Shown here in pieces: positions 43,471 through 53,356 of a DNA stretch of 64,000 nt. Source of the DNA: Sinorhizobium chiapasense (GTDB lineage Bacteria > Pseudomonadota > Alphaproteobacteria > Rhizobiales > Rhizobiaceae); contig NZ_CP133148.1 of NCBI RefSeq assembly GCF_036488675.1, forward strand, positions 3,676,001 through 3,740,000. Reading direction: 5' to 3'. The position numbers and the translations under genes were made by a program. The number at the start of each line of letters is the position of its first letter. Position 1 is the first letter of the stretch. The notes under the pieces were generated by a model, which made no database searches, was not told the DNA's origin, and saw only the letters and a program-made list of their open reading frames with translations.

Positions 43471-45039
43471 TCACTTCTTCTTCGGCAGGCCGGGAAGACC
43501 CGGGAAACCGCCACCAAGACCCGGAAGCTTGGCGCCGCCCAGACCGGGCAATCCTCCGCCGCCAAGACTTGGCAGGCCGCCACCGGGCTTTCCGAGGCCG
43601 GCGGCCTCGGCCTGCTTCTGCAGGGCTTCGAGCTGCTTGGGGTCGAGTTTCGACAGATCCGGCATGCCGCCGCCGAGCCCGCCCAGGCCCATCTTGTTGG
43701 CAAGGCCACCCATCATCTGCTTCATCATACCGCCTTTGCCCTTGCCGCCCATCATCTTCATCATGTCCGCCATCTGGCGGTGCATCTTCAGAAGCTTGTT
43801 GATGTCGGCGGCATCGGTGCCGGAGCCGCTAGCGATGCGCTTCTTGCGCGAATGCTTGAGGATGTCCGGATTGGCGCGCTCGGCCTTGGTCATCGAGGAG
43901 ATGATGGCGAGCTGGCGCTTGAAGAGCGTGTCGTCGAGGCCGGCAGCGGCCATCTTGTCCTTCATGCCGGCCATGCCCGGCATCAGCCCCATGATGCCGC
44001 CCATGCCGCCCATCTTCTGCATCTGGCTCAGCTGGTCGGCGAGGTCGTTCAGGTCGAACTTGCCCTTGGCCATCTTGGCGGCCATGGCGGCCGCCTTCTC
44101 GGCGTCGATATTCTCGGCCGCCTTCTCGACCAGCGAGACGATGTCACCCATGCCGAGGATGCGGTCGGCAACGCGGCGGGGATGGAACTCCTCGAGCTCG
44201 CCCATCTTCTCGCCGACGCCGATCAACTTGATCGGCTTGCCGGTGACGGCGCGCATCGACAGTGCAGCACCGCCCCGGCCATCGCCGTCCATGCGGGTCA
44301 GCACGAGGCCGGTGATGCCGACGCGGTCGTCGAAATTGCGGGCAAGATTGACGGCATCCTGACCGGTCAGCGCATCGGCGACGAGCAGGATCTCATGCGG
44401 ATTGGACTTCCGCTTGATCTCCGCCATCTCGATCATCAGCGGCTCGTCGATATGGGTGCGGCCGGCGGTATCGAGGATGACGATGTCATGGCCGCCGAGC
44501 TTGGCCGCCTGCACGGCGCGCGCGGCGATGTCGGTCGGCGACTGGCCGGCGATGATCGGCAGCGTATCGACGCCGGTCTGGACGCCGAGCTGGCGCAACT
44601 GCTCCTGCGCAGCCGGACGGCGCGTGTCGAGCGAGGCCATCAGGACCTTCTTCTTGTCCCGCGTCGACATCCGGTTGGCGATCTTGCCGGTCGTCGTCGT
44701 CTTGCCGGAGCCCTGGAGGCCGACCATCATGATGACGACCGGGGCCGGAGCATTGAGATCGATAGGCACGCCCTCGGAACCGAGCATCGCGACAAGCTCG
44801 TCATGGACGATCTTGACGACCATCTGGCCGGGCTTGATCGACTTCAGGATTTCGGCGCCGACCGCCTTCTCGCGAACCTTCTCGGTGAAGGTACGCACGA
44901 CATCGAGCGCGACGTCCGCTTCAAGCAGCGCGCGGCGAACCTCCCGGAGCGCCGCGGAAACATCAGCTTCCGACAGGGCGCCGCGGCCGGTCAGTCCATT
45001 CAAGATGGAACCAAGACGGTCCTGGAGGCTCTCGAACAT
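43471..45039 (-). CDS. ffh: Signal recognition particle protein Ffh
   Basis: A 522-residue SRP GTPase. The N domain begins MFESLQDRLGSILNGLTG. G motifs: GLQGSGKTTTTGKIA (P-loop), DTRRPAAQEQL, DTAGRTHID, LTRMDGDGRGG. The M domain is rich in Met and Gly (MMKMMGGKGKGGMMKQMM) and binds 4.5S RNA and signal peptides. Its receptor FtsY is encoded at 49843. First gene of the minus-strand unit ffh-chorismate mutase-rpsP-rimM-trmD. Confidence 0.96.
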   Translation of the reverse strand: MFESLQDRLGSILNGLTGRGALSEADVSAALREVRRALLEADVALDVVRTFTEKVREKAVGAEILKSIKPGQMVVKIVHDELVAMLGSEGVPIDLNAPAPVVIMMVGLQGSGKTTTTGKIANRMSTRDKKKVLMASLDTRRPAAQEQLRQLGVQTGVDTLPIIAGQSPTDIAARAVQAAKLGGHDIVILDTAGRTHIDEPLMIEMAEIKRKSNPHEILLVADALTGQDAVNLARNFDDRVGITGLVLTRMDGDGRGGAALSMRAVTGKPIKLIGVGEKMGELEEFHPRRVADRILGMGDIVSLVEKAAENIDAEKAAAMAAKMAKGKFDLNDLADQLSQMQKMGGMGGIMGLMPGMAGMKDKMAAAGLDDTLFKRQLAIISSMTKAERANPDILKHSRKKRIASGSGTDAADINKLLKMHRQMADMMKMMGGKGKGGMMKQMMGGLANKMGLGGLGGGMPDLSKLDPKQLEALQKQAEAAGLGKPGGGLPSLGGGGLPGLGGAKLPGLGGGFPGLPGLPKKK

Positions 45040-45240
45040 TCTCTCTTCCTTCTGGTTTCCGGTTTCACCAATGGTTCAGCCGGAAACGTGGGTTCCCTCG
45101 CGCGGAAAACAAGGCGCAAAGCCAAAAACCACCCGAGGGCGCTACGCGCTGTCGGATGTTGACCTCCGGGCTCTCTTTATACCTTTGCGGGGCCCGGTCG
45201 GCGGCTTCGAAGTCATCACTTGCGAAGGAATTTGGCCGCG

Positions 45241-45269
45241 ATTAACAGGAAAGCCGGTGAAAAGTCAAG
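45241..45269 (-). promoter_or_regulatory. Candidate promoter upstream of ffh
   Basis: CTTGAC (45264-45269) and GTTAAT (45241-45246) on the minus strand are 17 bases apart. The -35 box is perfect for rhizobial sigma-70; the -10 box is weak. It would give a leader of about 200 bases. Confidence 0.35.
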
Positions 45270-45299
45270 GATCGGCGGCAAATTCGCTTGAGTCCGCTG

Positions 45300-45947
45300 T
45301 CAGGTCAGCACGGCGCCCCGCCCTTCGAGCGCCTCGGCATGCTTGCGCCACCCAGCTTCGTCGCGGCTCAATACGGCGTTTTCGAGGATTTCGACCCGAT
45401 AGCCGCGGTTAAGCGCGCCGTTGGCGGTGTTCTGGACGCAATGGCAGCCGTCGAGCCCGGTGAGCAGCAAGGTGCCGATCCTGTTCGCGGCCAGATAGCC
45501 CTCGAGTTCCGGCGAGGAGAAGCTGTCGCTGAGCGACTTCACCACCTCGAAATCCGGCGACAGCGGCAGTGCGAGACCGAGCCCCTTCGATCCCGGGATT
45601 CCCCGCCCCTCGCCAAAAAGCCAGATCATCAGCCTGATGAGCGGCGCGCGGTAGACATGGCGGATGGCGATCACCGGTATTTCGGCTTCGCTCGCCTTCA
45701 CGGCAGCCGTGCTGATCATGGCAAGGCGCGACTTCAGATAGGCCTCGTCCCATCCGTATTTTCCGCCGATGGAGGTGAAGTCCTTCTGTATGTCGGTGAC
45801 GAGCAACGCCAGGTTCGGCCGCATGGAAATGTCGATACGCTCGCCAGTGGTCGGCGTATTGGCCCTCCGCACTTCGTACGTCAAGCGGATGGCGAAGAGG
45901 GCAACCGCGACGACGATCGCCGCGACCACCGCGAGAACCGGAATCAT
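45300..45947 (-). CDS. Membrane-anchored isochorismatase-family cysteine hydrolase
   Basis: A 215-residue protein. An N-terminal helix (MIPVLAVVAAIVVAVALFAI) probably anchors it in the inner membrane. The hydrolase domain has LLVTDIQKDF (catalytic Asp), VIAIRHVY and GLDGCHCVQNTANGAL (nucleophilic Cys). The substrate is unknown. The ATG at 45947 has GGAGGAGGG upstream and overlaps the stop of the MarR gene, so they form one unit. Confidence 0.85.
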   Translation of the reverse strand: MIPVLAVVAAIVVAVALFAIRLTYEVRRANTPTTGERIDISMRPNLALLVTDIQKDFTSIGGKYGWDEAYLKSRLAMISTAAVKASEAEIPVIAIRHVYRAPLIRLMIWLFGEGRGIPGSKGLGLALPLSPDFEVVKSLSDSFSSPELEGYLAANRIGTLLLTGLDGCHCVQNTANGALNRGYRVEILENAVLSRDEAGWRKHAEALEGRGAVLT

Positions 45948-46417
45948 CCGCCCTCCTCCACGCCCAGTTGGCGCGCCAGTTCCTCGAATGCCGAGTCGAC
46001 GCGCGCCATCACCCGAAGAGCCACCACCACCTCGGTCTGGTTGATATCCCCGAGGACAGCATGCAGCAGCTCGAGTTCGCGCTGATGAACGGCGTCGAAG
46101 AGCTCGCGACCGGCGGCGCTCGGAACGCAGAAAAAGGCTCTGCGATGCTCGGGATTGGGCTTTTTCTCGATCAGCGCCTTTGCGAGCAGACCCGCCGCAA
46201 TGCGCTGGACGAACTGCCGCTTCATCGACAGCCGCTTTGCCGCCTCCGGCACCGTCAGCGGCTCGTCGCAAAGCACCTCCAGGACGGCACGCTCGGCAAC
46301 CGTGATCCCCGCGCCATCAAGCATCTTTTCCACCGTCCTGTTGACGTTGAGCTGGATGGGGCGGACAAGCTTGATGGCCTTGTAGAGCCGTTCCTGTTTG
46401 TCGAATCGGACGAGCAT
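45944..46417 (-). CDS. MarR family transcriptional regulator
   Basis: A 157-residue winged-helix regulator: VAERAVLEVLCDEPLTVPEAAKRLSMKRQFVQRI is the DNA-reading helix-turn-helix and EKKPNPEHRRAFFCVPS the wing. It begins the two-gene operon with the cysteine hydrolase and probably regulates it in response to a small aromatic compound; this is inferred. Confidence 0.88.
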   Translation of the reverse strand: MLVRFDKQERLYKAIKLVRPIQLNVNRTVEKMLDGAGITVAERAVLEVLCDEPLTVPEAAKRLSMKRQFVQRIAAGLLAKALIEKKPNPEHRRAFFCVPSAAGRELFDAVHQRELELLHAVLGDINQTEVVVALRVMARVDSAFEELARQLGVEEGG

Positions 46418-46540
46418 CGGCGCATATTAGCAATCGAGTTGTCATCTTCAAGAATTTGTTAGGGACTCCCTTGCTGAACCCTGTGAAGAGGCATCAAGCA
46501 GGCCTATCTTGTTTCATCGCAACGGCAGCCGAGGACGGCA

Positions 46541-47557
46541 ATGAAGAAAGGTGGCAATCCCTACTACACCGGCCCCGTTTCGGATCATTTCGACGGCGTT
46601 CGCTTCTTCAACCCCGGCGGCACCGCGCCGCGCGGCCTCGGCGCTTTCTTGCGCTGGCAGCTTGGCGGCGGCCGCACGAGATGGCCCGCTCACCGCGCCA
46701 GTCCGTTCCTGCAGGCAAGACCGGATCTCAATGTCGACGGTGACGGCCTCCGGGTCACGATGGTCGGCCATGCAACGCTCCTGATCCAGGTTGGTGGGCT
46801 GAACATCCTGACCGACCCGGTCTGGTCGCATCGCGCAAGCCCCTTCACCTTTGCCGGTCCGCACCGGCGCAACGCACCCGGCATACTCCTGGACGACCTG
46901 CCGCCGATCGACGTCGTCCTTGTCACGCACAATCACTACGATCACCTCGACCTCGACACGCTCATGGCATTGAACGAGGAACACGCGCCACGCGTCGTGA
47001 CACCGCTCGGCAACGACACGATTATCCGGCGTTCGGTTCCGAACGCGCAAATATCCGTTGTCGATTGGGGCGACCGGGTCGAGTTCGACGACGGGATCAC
47101 TATCCATGCCGAGCCCTGTCACCACTGGTCGGCACGCCGTTCCGGCGACCGGCGCATGGCGCTCTGGGCGGCCTTCGTCATCGAGACCGCGGCCGGCAAG
47201 ATCTATCATGTCGGCGATACCGGCTTTCACGACGGCATCAACTATCGGGCGGCCCGCGCCAAGCATGGTCCTTTCCGCCTCGCCAATCTGCCGTTCGGCT
47301 GCTACGAGCCGCGCTGGTTCATGGCGTCCCAGCACCAGAATCCGGAGGAGGCCGTCAAGGGCATGATCGCCTGCGGCGCCGGACACGTCGCCGGCCATCA
47401 CTGGGGCACGTTCCGATTGACCAATGAAGGGATCGAAGAGCCGCTGAGAGCGCTGGAGGCGGCACTCGACAGCGCCGGCATCGAACGGGCGCGTTTCCGG
47501 GCGATGCGCCCCGGCGAGATCTTCGACGTTCCTGCGACCGCATCGAAGGCCGAATGA
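46541..47557 (+). CDS. MBL-fold metallohydrolase, NAPE-PLD-like
   Basis: A 338-residue metallo-beta-lactamase-fold protein. Metal ligands are in LVTHNHYDHLD (HxHxDH), PCHHWSAR, YHVGDTGFH and the final GHHWGTF. The N-terminal NPYYTGPVSDHFDGVRFFNP is the signature of the NAPE-PLD/YddR-like group. It may hydrolyse a phosphodiester such as an N-acyl phospholipid; the substrate is not established. Confidence 0.88.
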   Translation: MKKGGNPYYTGPVSDHFDGVRFFNPGGTAPRGLGAFLRWQLGGGRTRWPAHRASPFLQARPDLNVDGDGLRVTMVGHATLLIQVGGLNILTDPVWSHRASPFTFAGPHRRNAPGILLDDLPPIDVVLVTHNHYDHLDLDTLMALNEEHAPRVVTPLGNDTIIRRSVPNAQISVVDWGDRVEFDDGITIHAEPCHHWSARRSGDRRMALWAAFVIETAAGKIYHVGDTGFHDGINYRAARAKHGPFRLANLPFGCYEPRWFMASQHQNPEEAVKGMIACGAGHVAGHHWGTFRLTNEGIEEPLRALEAALDSAGIERARFRAMRPGEIFDVPATASKAE

Positions 47558-47650
47558 AGCCGGCACTGGTAATTTCCGGGCTTTTCCGCCATATACAGCG
47601 CGAATGAAGGACGCCTCCCCGAAGCGGAGGCCAGTTTGGACAATCGCGAC

Positions 47651-48556
47651 ATGGCCGACAACGTGCAATTTGCCAGGATGAACGGGCTTGGAAACAAGAT
47701 CCTCGTCGTCGACATGCGCGGCCGCAAGGATCGCGTCACGCCTCATGCCGCGGTCGCGCTCAATGCCGATCCGGCAACCGAGTTCGACCAGATCATGGCG
47801 ATCCACGATGCGAAGGCCGCCGGCACCGATGCCTGGATCGACATCATCAATTCCGACGGATCGATGGCGCAGGCCTGCGGCAACGGCACCCGTTGCGTCG
47901 TCCAGGCCTTGGCGGCCGAGACCGGCAAAAAGGCTTTCCTCTTCCACACTGTTGCGGGCCTCCTCGAAGCCAGGGAGCATGAGGACGGCACGATCTCGGT
48001 CGACATGGGAAGCCCGCGTTTCGGCTGGAACGAAATCCCCCTCGCCGAAGAATTCCACGACACGCGCCGGATCGAATTGCAGATCGGCCCGATTGACGAC
48101 CCGGTGCTGCATTCGCCGTCGGTCGCCTCGATGGGCAACCCGCACGCGATCTTCTGGGTCGACAACGACGTCTGGTCCTACGAGCTCGATCGCTTCGGCC
48201 CCCTCCTTGAAAATCATCCGATCTTTCCCGAGCGCGCCAATATCTCGATCGCCCGGGTCCGTTCGCGCCACGCGATGGACCTCCGAACCTGGGAGCGCGG
48301 CGCAGGGCTGACGCTTGCCTGCGGCTCGGCGGCTTGCGCCGCCGCCGTCAGCGGCGCAAGAACCGGCCGGACGGAAAGGACGGTGACGGTGAACGTTCCG
48401 GGTGGGCCGCTCTTCATCGAATGGCGTGAGCGCGACGACCACGTCATCATGACCGGGCCGGCCGAATGGGAATGGTCAGGCACCGTCGATCCCGCGACCG
48501 GCGCCTTTCAGCGCGACGGCGCTACGGCTGGCGACAGCGGAGCGCGGGCGCTTTGA
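47651..48556 (+). CDS. dapF: Diaminopimelate epimerase DapF
   Basis: A 301-residue enzyme converting LL- to meso-diaminopimelate for lysine and peptidoglycan. Catalytic cysteines are in QACGNGTRC and [11 protein letters not shown]. The ATG at 47651 ([15 protein letters not shown]) is the family-like start. A TTG five codons upstream (47636) has a GGAGG at ideal spacing and may be used instead. The stop overlaps the TTG start of mtaB. Confidence 0.94.
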   Translation: MADNVQFARMNGLGNKILVVDMRGRKDRVTPHAAVALNADPATEFDQIMAIHDAKAAGTDAWIDIINSDGSMAQACGNGTRCVVQALAAETGKKAFLFHTVAGLLEAREHEDGTISVDMGSPRFGWNEIPLAEEFHDTRRIELQIGPIDDPVLHSPSVASMGNPHAIFWVDNDVWSYELDRFGPLLENHPIFPERANISIARVRSRHAMDLRTWERGAGLTLACGSAACAAAVSGARTGRTERTVTVNVPGGPLFIEWRERDDHVIMTGPAEWEWSGTVDPATGAFQRDGATAGDSGARAL

Positions 48557-49827
48557 GCGGCGTCGAGGTCATAACCTTCGGCTGCCGCCTCAACACCTAT
48601 GAATCGGAAGTGATGCGGGCCGAAGCCGAGAAGGCGGGGCTGAACAACGCCATTCTCGTCAACACCTGTGCGGTGACCGGCGAGGCCGTGCGCCAGGCGC
48701 GCCAGGCGATCCGCCGCGCACGGCGCGACAACCCGCATGCCCGCATCATCGTCACCGGCTGCGCCGCCCAGACCGAGAAGCAAGCCTTTGCCGAGATGGC
48801 CGAGGTCGACGCGGTGCTCGGCAACGAGGAGAAGCTCAAGAGCGCCTCCTACCGATCGCTGCCGGATTTCGGCGTCTCGGCCGAAGAGAAGCTCCGCGTC
48901 AACGACATCATGAGCGTGCGCGCCACCGCGCCGCAGATGGTGAAGCACATCGACGGGCACGTGCGCGCCTTCATCCAGGTGCAAAACGGCTGCGACCACC
49001 GCTGCACCTTCTGCATCATCCCCTATGGTCGCGGCAATTCCCGCTCCGTGCCGATGGGCGCCGTCGTCGATCAGGCCCGCCGGCTCGTCGAGGGCGGTTA
49101 TCGCGAGATCGTACTGACCGGCGTCGATGCGACGAGCTATGGCGCCGATCTTCCCGGAACACCGACGCTCGGTCTGCTTGCCAAGACGCTGTTGAAGCAG
49201 GTTCCGGAAATCCTGCGCCTGCGCCTCTCGTCGATCGACAGCATCGAGGCCGATCGGCATCTGTTCGACCTGATCGCCGGCGAGCCGCGCTTCATGCCGC
49301 ACCTGCATCTTTCGCTCCAGCACGGCGACGACCTCATTCTGAAGCGGATGAAGCGGCGGCATTCGAGTGCCGATGCGCGTGCCTTCTGCGGCGAGGTCCG
49401 CCGCTTGCGGCCCGAGATCAGTTTCGGCGCCGACATGATCGCCGGCTTTCCGACCGAGACAGAGCAGATGTTCGAGAATGCCGCGCGCCTTGCGGAGGGT
49501 TGCGGCATCGCGCATCTCCACGTCTTCCCCTATAGCCCGCGCCCCGGAACGCCGGCCGCGCGCATGCCGCAGCTCGATCGCGCACTCGTCAAGGAGCGCG
49601 CGGCGCGCCTGCGTGCGAGGGGAGCGGAGCTCTACGCCGCCCATCTCGGTCGTATGATCGGCAGCGAGCAGACGATCCTGGTCGAGATGAACGGGCTGGC
49701 GCACACCGAAAACTTCACGCTCGTCGATGCGGCCGGGCTTAAGCCGCGGTCGCTCGTTGCGGTCACAATTACCGGCCACAATGGCAAGCATCTGACGATG
49801 CAACAAAAACAGATGGCTGCGGCCTGA
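48553..49827 (+). CDS. mtaB: tRNA t6A37 methylthiotransferase MtaB
   Basis: A 424-residue radical SAM enzyme that makes ms2t6A37. N-terminal cluster cysteines include Cys11 (GCRLN), Cys39 (NTCAV) and one in GCAAQTE. The radical SAM motif CDHRCTFC gives Cys147, Cys151 and Cys154. A short TRAM-like C-terminal domain follows. It starts with TTG at 48553 that overlaps the dapF TGA (TTGA). Next comes ftsY after 15 bases. Confidence 0.94.
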   Translation: MSGVEVITFGCRLNTYESEVMRAEAEKAGLNNAILVNTCAVTGEAVRQARQAIRRARRDNPHARIIVTGCAAQTEKQAFAEMAEVDAVLGNEEKLKSASYRSLPDFGVSAEEKLRVNDIMSVRATAPQMVKHIDGHVRAFIQVQNGCDHRCTFCIIPYGRGNSRSVPMGAVVDQARRLVEGGYREIVLTGVDATSYGADLPGTPTLGLLAKTLLKQVPEILRLRLSSIDSIEADRHLFDLIAGEPRFMPHLHLSLQHGDDLILKRMKRRHSSADARAFCGEVRRLRPEISFGADMIAGFPTETEQMFENAARLAEGCGIAHLHVFPYSPRPGTPAARMPQLDRALVKERAARLRARGAELYAAHLGRMIGSEQTILVEMNGLAHTENFTLVDAAGLKPRSLVAVTITGHNGKHLTMQQKQMAAA

Positions 49828-49842
49828 GATCCGGACATTCCC

Positions 49843-51618
49843 ATGGCGATTGGTTTCATCAAGAAGATCTTCTCCTTCGGCAAGGGCGCCGTCGAGGAGA
49901 AACCTGCGCCGCCGCAGGAGGCACCGGAGGCGGCACCGGATGCGACGATACCCCCCTCTGTTCCTTCGGAAGATCTCCCCGACCAAGCGAGAGAGCCGGC
50001 GGCTGAAGCGACCGCCGAGGATCGGACCGCCATCGAGGAGGCGAAGGCTGGCGCAGCGGAGATTGCGCCCTCGGCCGAGCGCGCGGCGAATGAGGTCGGT
50101 AGCGGAGAGGTCGATGCAAGCGCCGACACCGCTGCCGACGAAAGCGTTGCGATCGAAGACGAGATCGCCCCACATCCGATCTCCCCCCCTGTGGGGGAGA
50201 TGCCCGGCAGGGCAGAGGGGGGTGAGCCCCCTTCCGAACACGCCACGCTTCGCGATGAGGCGGCGACACCCCCCTCTGTCCCTTCGGGACATCTCCCCCA
50301 CAAGGGGGGAGAGCAGGCGGTGGACGATCGCACCGCCCAAGAAGAGACGGCTGGCGGAAACGACCTCGCCGCCTCGACCGAAACCGAAACCGAAGCCGAA
50401 GCTACCAAGCACCGGGAGCCCGAGACAAACGCGGACCTCGCTGCCGACGAAGCCGTCGCAATGGACGACGAGAGCGCCGCGATGCCAATCTCCCCCCCTG
50501 TGGGGGAGATGCCCGGCAGGGCAGAGGGGGGTGAAGCCTCCTCCGATCGCGCCGCGCTTCGCGATGACGCCGCGACACCCCATTCTATCCCTTCGGTACA
50601 GCTCTCCCCCCAGGATGAGACGGCCGCACCCAGCCTGCCCAAGGGCTTCGCCACCTCCGACAAGCGCCCCAAGGAGCAGCCCCCCGCCCCCCAGGCGAAG
50701 GTCAACTGGTACCAGCGGCTGCGCCGCGGCCTCGCGCGCACCTCGTCGCAGCTCAGCGGCCAGATCGCCAGCCTCTTCACCAAGAGAAAGCTCGACGAGG
50801 CGACGCTGCAGGATCTCGAAGACCTGCTGATCCAGGCCGATCTTGGCGTCGAGACGGCGATGCGCATCACCGATACGCTCGCCTCCGAGCGCTACGGCAA
50901 GGATGTCTCCGGCGAGGATGTGTCGCGCATCATGGCCGGCGAGATCACCAAGGTGCTGGCGCCGGTCGCCAAGCCGCTGGAGCTCGATCTCAGCCACAAG
51001 CCGCACGTGATCCTCGTCGTCGGCGTCAACGGCACCGGCAAGACGACGACGATCGGCAAGCTCGCCGCCAAGCTTTCCGGCGCCGGCCTGAAAGTGATGC
51101 TTGCGGCCGGCGACACCTTCCGCGCCGCCGCGATCGAACAATTGAAGATCTGGGCCGAGCGGACGAAATCCGACATCGTTTCGTCCAAGCTCGGCGCCGA
51201 CGCGGCCGGCCTTGCCTATGAGGCGTTCCAGCTTGCGCGCGAGAAGAAGTCGGACGTACTGATCATCGACACCGCCGGGCGCCTGCAGAACAAGGCCGAG
51301 CTGATGGCGGAACTCGAAAAGATCGTCCGCGTTCTCGGCAAGCTTGACCCCGACGCACCGCATACGGTTCTGCAGACGCTCGACGCGACGACCGGGCAGA
51401 ATGCCCTGCAGCAGGTCGAGATTTTCCGCAACGTCGCGGGCGTCAGCGGCCTGATCATGACTAAGCTCGACGGCACCGCGCGCGGCGGTATTCTCGTGGC
51501 GATCTCCGCCAAGCATAAGCTGCCGGTCTATTTCATCGGCGTCGGCGAGGGCGTCGACGATCTCGAGCCTTTTGAGGCGAAGGACTTCGCCGACGCGATC
51601 GCCGGCGTTGCCGCCTGA
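49843..51618 (+). CDS. ftsY: Signal recognition particle receptor FtsY with repeat-derived N-terminal region
   Basis: A 591-residue SRP receptor. The conserved NG domain occupies about residues 285-591: NWYQRLRRGLARTSSQL, P-loop GVNGTGKTTTIGKLA, DTFRAAAIEQL, DTAGRLQNK, TKLDGTARGG. The N-terminal about 285 residues are acidic, as in many FtsY proteins, but contain repeated peptides (PISPPVGEMPGRAEGG twice; PPSVPS... three times) encoded by palindromic DNA repeats at 49949-49993, 50171-50315 and 50482-50613. It is the last gene of dapF-mtaB-ftsY. Confidence 0.96.
   Translation: MAIGFIKKIFSFGKGAVEEKPAPPQEAPEAAPDATIPPSVPSEDLPDQAREPAAEATAEDRTAIEEAKAGAAEIAPSAERAANEVGSGEVDASADTAADESVAIEDEIAPHPISPPVGEMPGRAEGGEPPSEHATLRDEAATPPSVPSGHLPHKGGEQAVDDRTAQEETAGGNDLAASTETETEAEATKHREPETNADLAADEAVAMDDESAAMPISPPVGEMPGRAEGGEASSDRAALRDDAATPHSIPSVQLSPQDETAAPSLPKGFATSDKRPKEQPPAPQAKVNWYQRLRRGLARTSSQLSGQIASLFTKRKLDEATLQDLEDLLIQADLGVETAMRITDTLASERYGKDVSGEDVSRIMAGEITKVLAPVAKPLELDLSHKPHVILVVGVNGTGKTTTIGKLAAKLSGAGLKVMLAAGDTFRAAAIEQLKIWAERTKSDIVSSKLGADAAGLAYEAFQLAREKKSDVLIIDTAGRLQNKAELMAELEKIVRVLGKLDPDAPHTVLQTLDATTGQNALQQVEIFRNVAGVSGLIMTKLDGTARGGILVAISAKHKLPVYFIGVGEGVDDLEPFEAKDFADAIAGVAA
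50171..50315. repeat. Palindromic repeat inside ftsY, block 1 (intact)
   Basis: A left arm of 44 bases (TCTCCCCCCCTGTGGGGGAGATG... to ...AGAGGGGGGT) and a right arm (ACCCCCCTCTG... to ...CACAAGGGGGGAGA) are inverted repeats around a 56-base centre. The reading frame stays open through it, encoding PISPPVGEMPGRAEGG and TPPSVPSGHLPHKGGE. Confidence 0.85.
50482..50613. repeat. Palindromic repeat inside ftsY, block 2 (right arm decayed)
   Basis: The left arm is identical in sequence to that of block 1 over about 44 bases. The centre is about 75 % similar. The right arm has mutated to ACCCCATTCTATCCCTTCGG...CTCTCCCCCCAGG. A third, more degenerate right arm lies at 49949-49993 (ACCCCCCTCTGTTCCTTCGG...TCTCCCC). 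All are in the same frame. Confidence 0.8.
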
Positions 51619-51738
51619 GGGACAGGCGACCGAGCTTGGAAGAACGGCGGACGCGGCGTTGATATGGTTTTGCCGCAATGCTGGTGTTATGAGCAGCCGA
51701 GGGGGCGAGGAAGTAATTTCCGCCCGCGTCCCGCTCCG

Positions 51739-51834
51739 CTGCACTCTCCTTAAATCGGACCCGATTTAAGGAGAGTGCAGGAACTCAAGTGCTACAGCGA
51801 CCTTTGCGTGTCTCGTAAGACGCGCGGCGCGGTA
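51739..51834. repeat. Dispersed palindromic repeat
   Basis: A perfect 19-bp inverted repeat CTGCACTCTCCTTAAATCG...CGATTTAAGGAGAGTGCAG, then AACTCAAGTGCTACAGCGACC and TCTCGTAAGACGCGCGGCGC. It lies between ftsY and yciB. Confidence 0.72.
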
Positions 51835-51845
51835 GAAGGCGCGAT

Positions 51846-52499
51846 ATGCAAGAACAGGATCCGCATATGTCGACAATCGAAGCCGCCAAACCGCGGACAG
51901 AGGTGAACCCGCTCCTGAAGCTCGTGCTGGAGCTCGGGCCGCTCATGGTCTTCTTCTTCGCCAATTCCCGCGGCGACTGGCTGGCGAGCCGCTTTCCCGT
52001 GCTTGCCGAGCTCGGCGGACCGATCTTCATCGCCACCGGCCTCTTCATGGCGGCAACGGCGATTGCGCTTGTCGCTTCCTGGATGCTGACCCGAACGCTG
52101 CCGATGATGCCGCTCGTTTCCGGGATCGTCGTCTTCGTGTTCGGCGCGCTGACGCTATGGCTGCAGAACGATACGTTCATCAAGATGAAGCCGACGATCG
52201 TCAACACGCTCTTCGGCGCGATCCTGCTCGGTGGTCTCCTGTTCGGCAAATCCCTGCTCGGCTACGTCTTCCATTCCGCCTTCAAGCTGGATGAGGACGG
52301 CTGGCGCAAGCTGACGATCCGCTGGGGTCTGTTCTTCCTCTTCCTCGCCGTGCTGAACGAGCTCGTCTGGCGTACCTTCTCGACGGATTTCTGGGTGGCC
52401 TTCAAGGTCTGGGGAACGATGCCGATCACGATTCTCTTCACCCTCGCCCAGATGCCGCTGATCATGAAGCATTCGCTCGAACAGGATAGCGCCGAGTGA
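51846..52499 (+). CDS. yciB: Septation protein A family, YciB/IspZ
   Basis: A 217-residue inner-membrane protein with about five to six helices. Family motifs: [81 protein letters not shown] in pieces. It has a role in cell envelope and intracellular septation. Start at the ATG 51846; an ATG at 51867 is an alternative. The stop overlaps the GTG of the next gene. Confidence 0.92.
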   Translation: MQEQDPHMSTIEAAKPRTEVNPLLKLVLELGPLMVFFFANSRGDWLASRFPVLAELGGPIFIATGLFMAATAIALVASWMLTRTLPMMPLVSGIVVFVFGALTLWLQNDTFIKMKPTIVNTLFGAILLGGLLFGKSLLGYVFHSAFKLDEDGWRKLTIRWGLFFLFLAVLNELVWRTFSTDFWVAFKVWGTMPITILFTLAQMPLIMKHSLEQDSAE

Positions 52500-53089
52500 C
52501 GATCGCGGCCGGGACCGACGACAACAGACAGCGCTGGGCCCGGTTCTGGCTGATCGCCTGCCTCGGCGTGGTCGCGATCCAGATATTGACGCAGCATCTT
52601 ATGGGTCGGCTGTGGATCTGCGAATGCGGCTACGTCAAGCTTTGGGAAGGTGTGGTCAAGTCCAGCGGCAACTCGCAGCACATCACTGACTGGTACACGC
52701 CGTCCCACATCATTCACGGCTTCCTGTTCTACGGCCTCGGTCACTTGGCTCTGCGCGGCAAGCCGCTGAGCGCGCGTTTGCTCCTTGCGACCGTCATCGA
52801 ATCCGCCTGGGAGATTGCCGAAAACACGCCGATGGTGATTAACCGCTATCGTTCGGCGACGATCTCGCTCGACTATTTCGGCGACAGCATCCTCAATTCG
52901 ACCATGGACACGCTTGCCATGGCTGCAGGATTCCTGCTGGCATCGCGGCTGCCGGTGGCGTTGACGGTCGTGATCGCGATCGTGCTTGAACTCTTCACCG
53001 GCTTTATGGTGCGCGACAACCTGACCCTTAACGTGCTGATGCTCCTCTGGCCGCTGGATGCGGTGAAGGCTTGGCAGGCGGGGTTTTAA
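52496..53089 (+). CDS. DUF2585 family membrane protein (UPF0314)
   Basis: A 197-residue protein with about four to five membrane helices and motifs [59 protein letters not shown]. The conserved acidic and His positions suggest an enzyme or carrier, but function is unknown. It starts with GTG overlapping the yciB stop (GTGA), so the pair is translationally coupled. Confidence 0.88.
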   Translation: MTIAAGTDDNRQRWARFWLIACLGVVAIQILTQHLMGRLWICECGYVKLWEGVVKSSGNSQHITDWYTPSHIIHGFLFYGLGHLALRGKPLSARLLLATVIESAWEIAENTPMVINRYRSATISLDYFGDSILNSTMDTLAMAAGFLLASRLPVALTVVIAIVLELFTGFMVRDNLTLNVLMLLWPLDAVKAWQAGF

Positions 53090-53103
53090 TGTTAACGCGA
53101 CTT

Positions 53104-53336
53104 ACCCCTCATCCGCCTGCCGGCACCTTCTCCCCGCACGCGGGGAGAAGGAACTTGCGGCGCCCGCTCGCCTTTCCTCACTGAGGCGGCGCGTTGCATG
53201 GGTGAGAAGAGCGAGCGGCGAATTTCCAGCCTCTCTCCCTGCAAGCGGTGCGAGAGGGTTTAGTCTAGATGACTAGCACGAGTCTCCTTCGCCCCGCGTG
53301 CGGGGAGAAGGTGGCCGGCAGGCCGGATGAGGGGCA
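53104..53336. repeat. Long mosaic ABC-type palindromic repeat
   Basis: CCCCTCATCCGCCTGCCGGCACCTTCTCCCCGC...GCGGGGAGAAGG at the left is mirrored by CCTTCGCCCCGC...GCGGGGAGAAGGTGGCCGGCAGGCCGGATGAGGGG at the right. Between them is an AT-richer unit (CCTCACTGAGGCGGCGCG, CTAGATGACTAG). It separates the convergent DUF2585 and ccmG genes; no gene is seen. Confidence 0.75.
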
Positions 53337-53356
53337 TGTGCGAAGAGAGCGGCCGC

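Noticed and set aside
50171..50613. Possible CRISPR-like array in ftsY
   Set aside because: Only two to three copies, palindromic arms rather than short direct repeats with regular unique spacers, and no cas genes.
48508..51744. 1078-codon minus-strand frame over mtaB and ftsY
   Set aside because: It crosses two genes and the palindromic repeats; the plus-strand genes account for the region.
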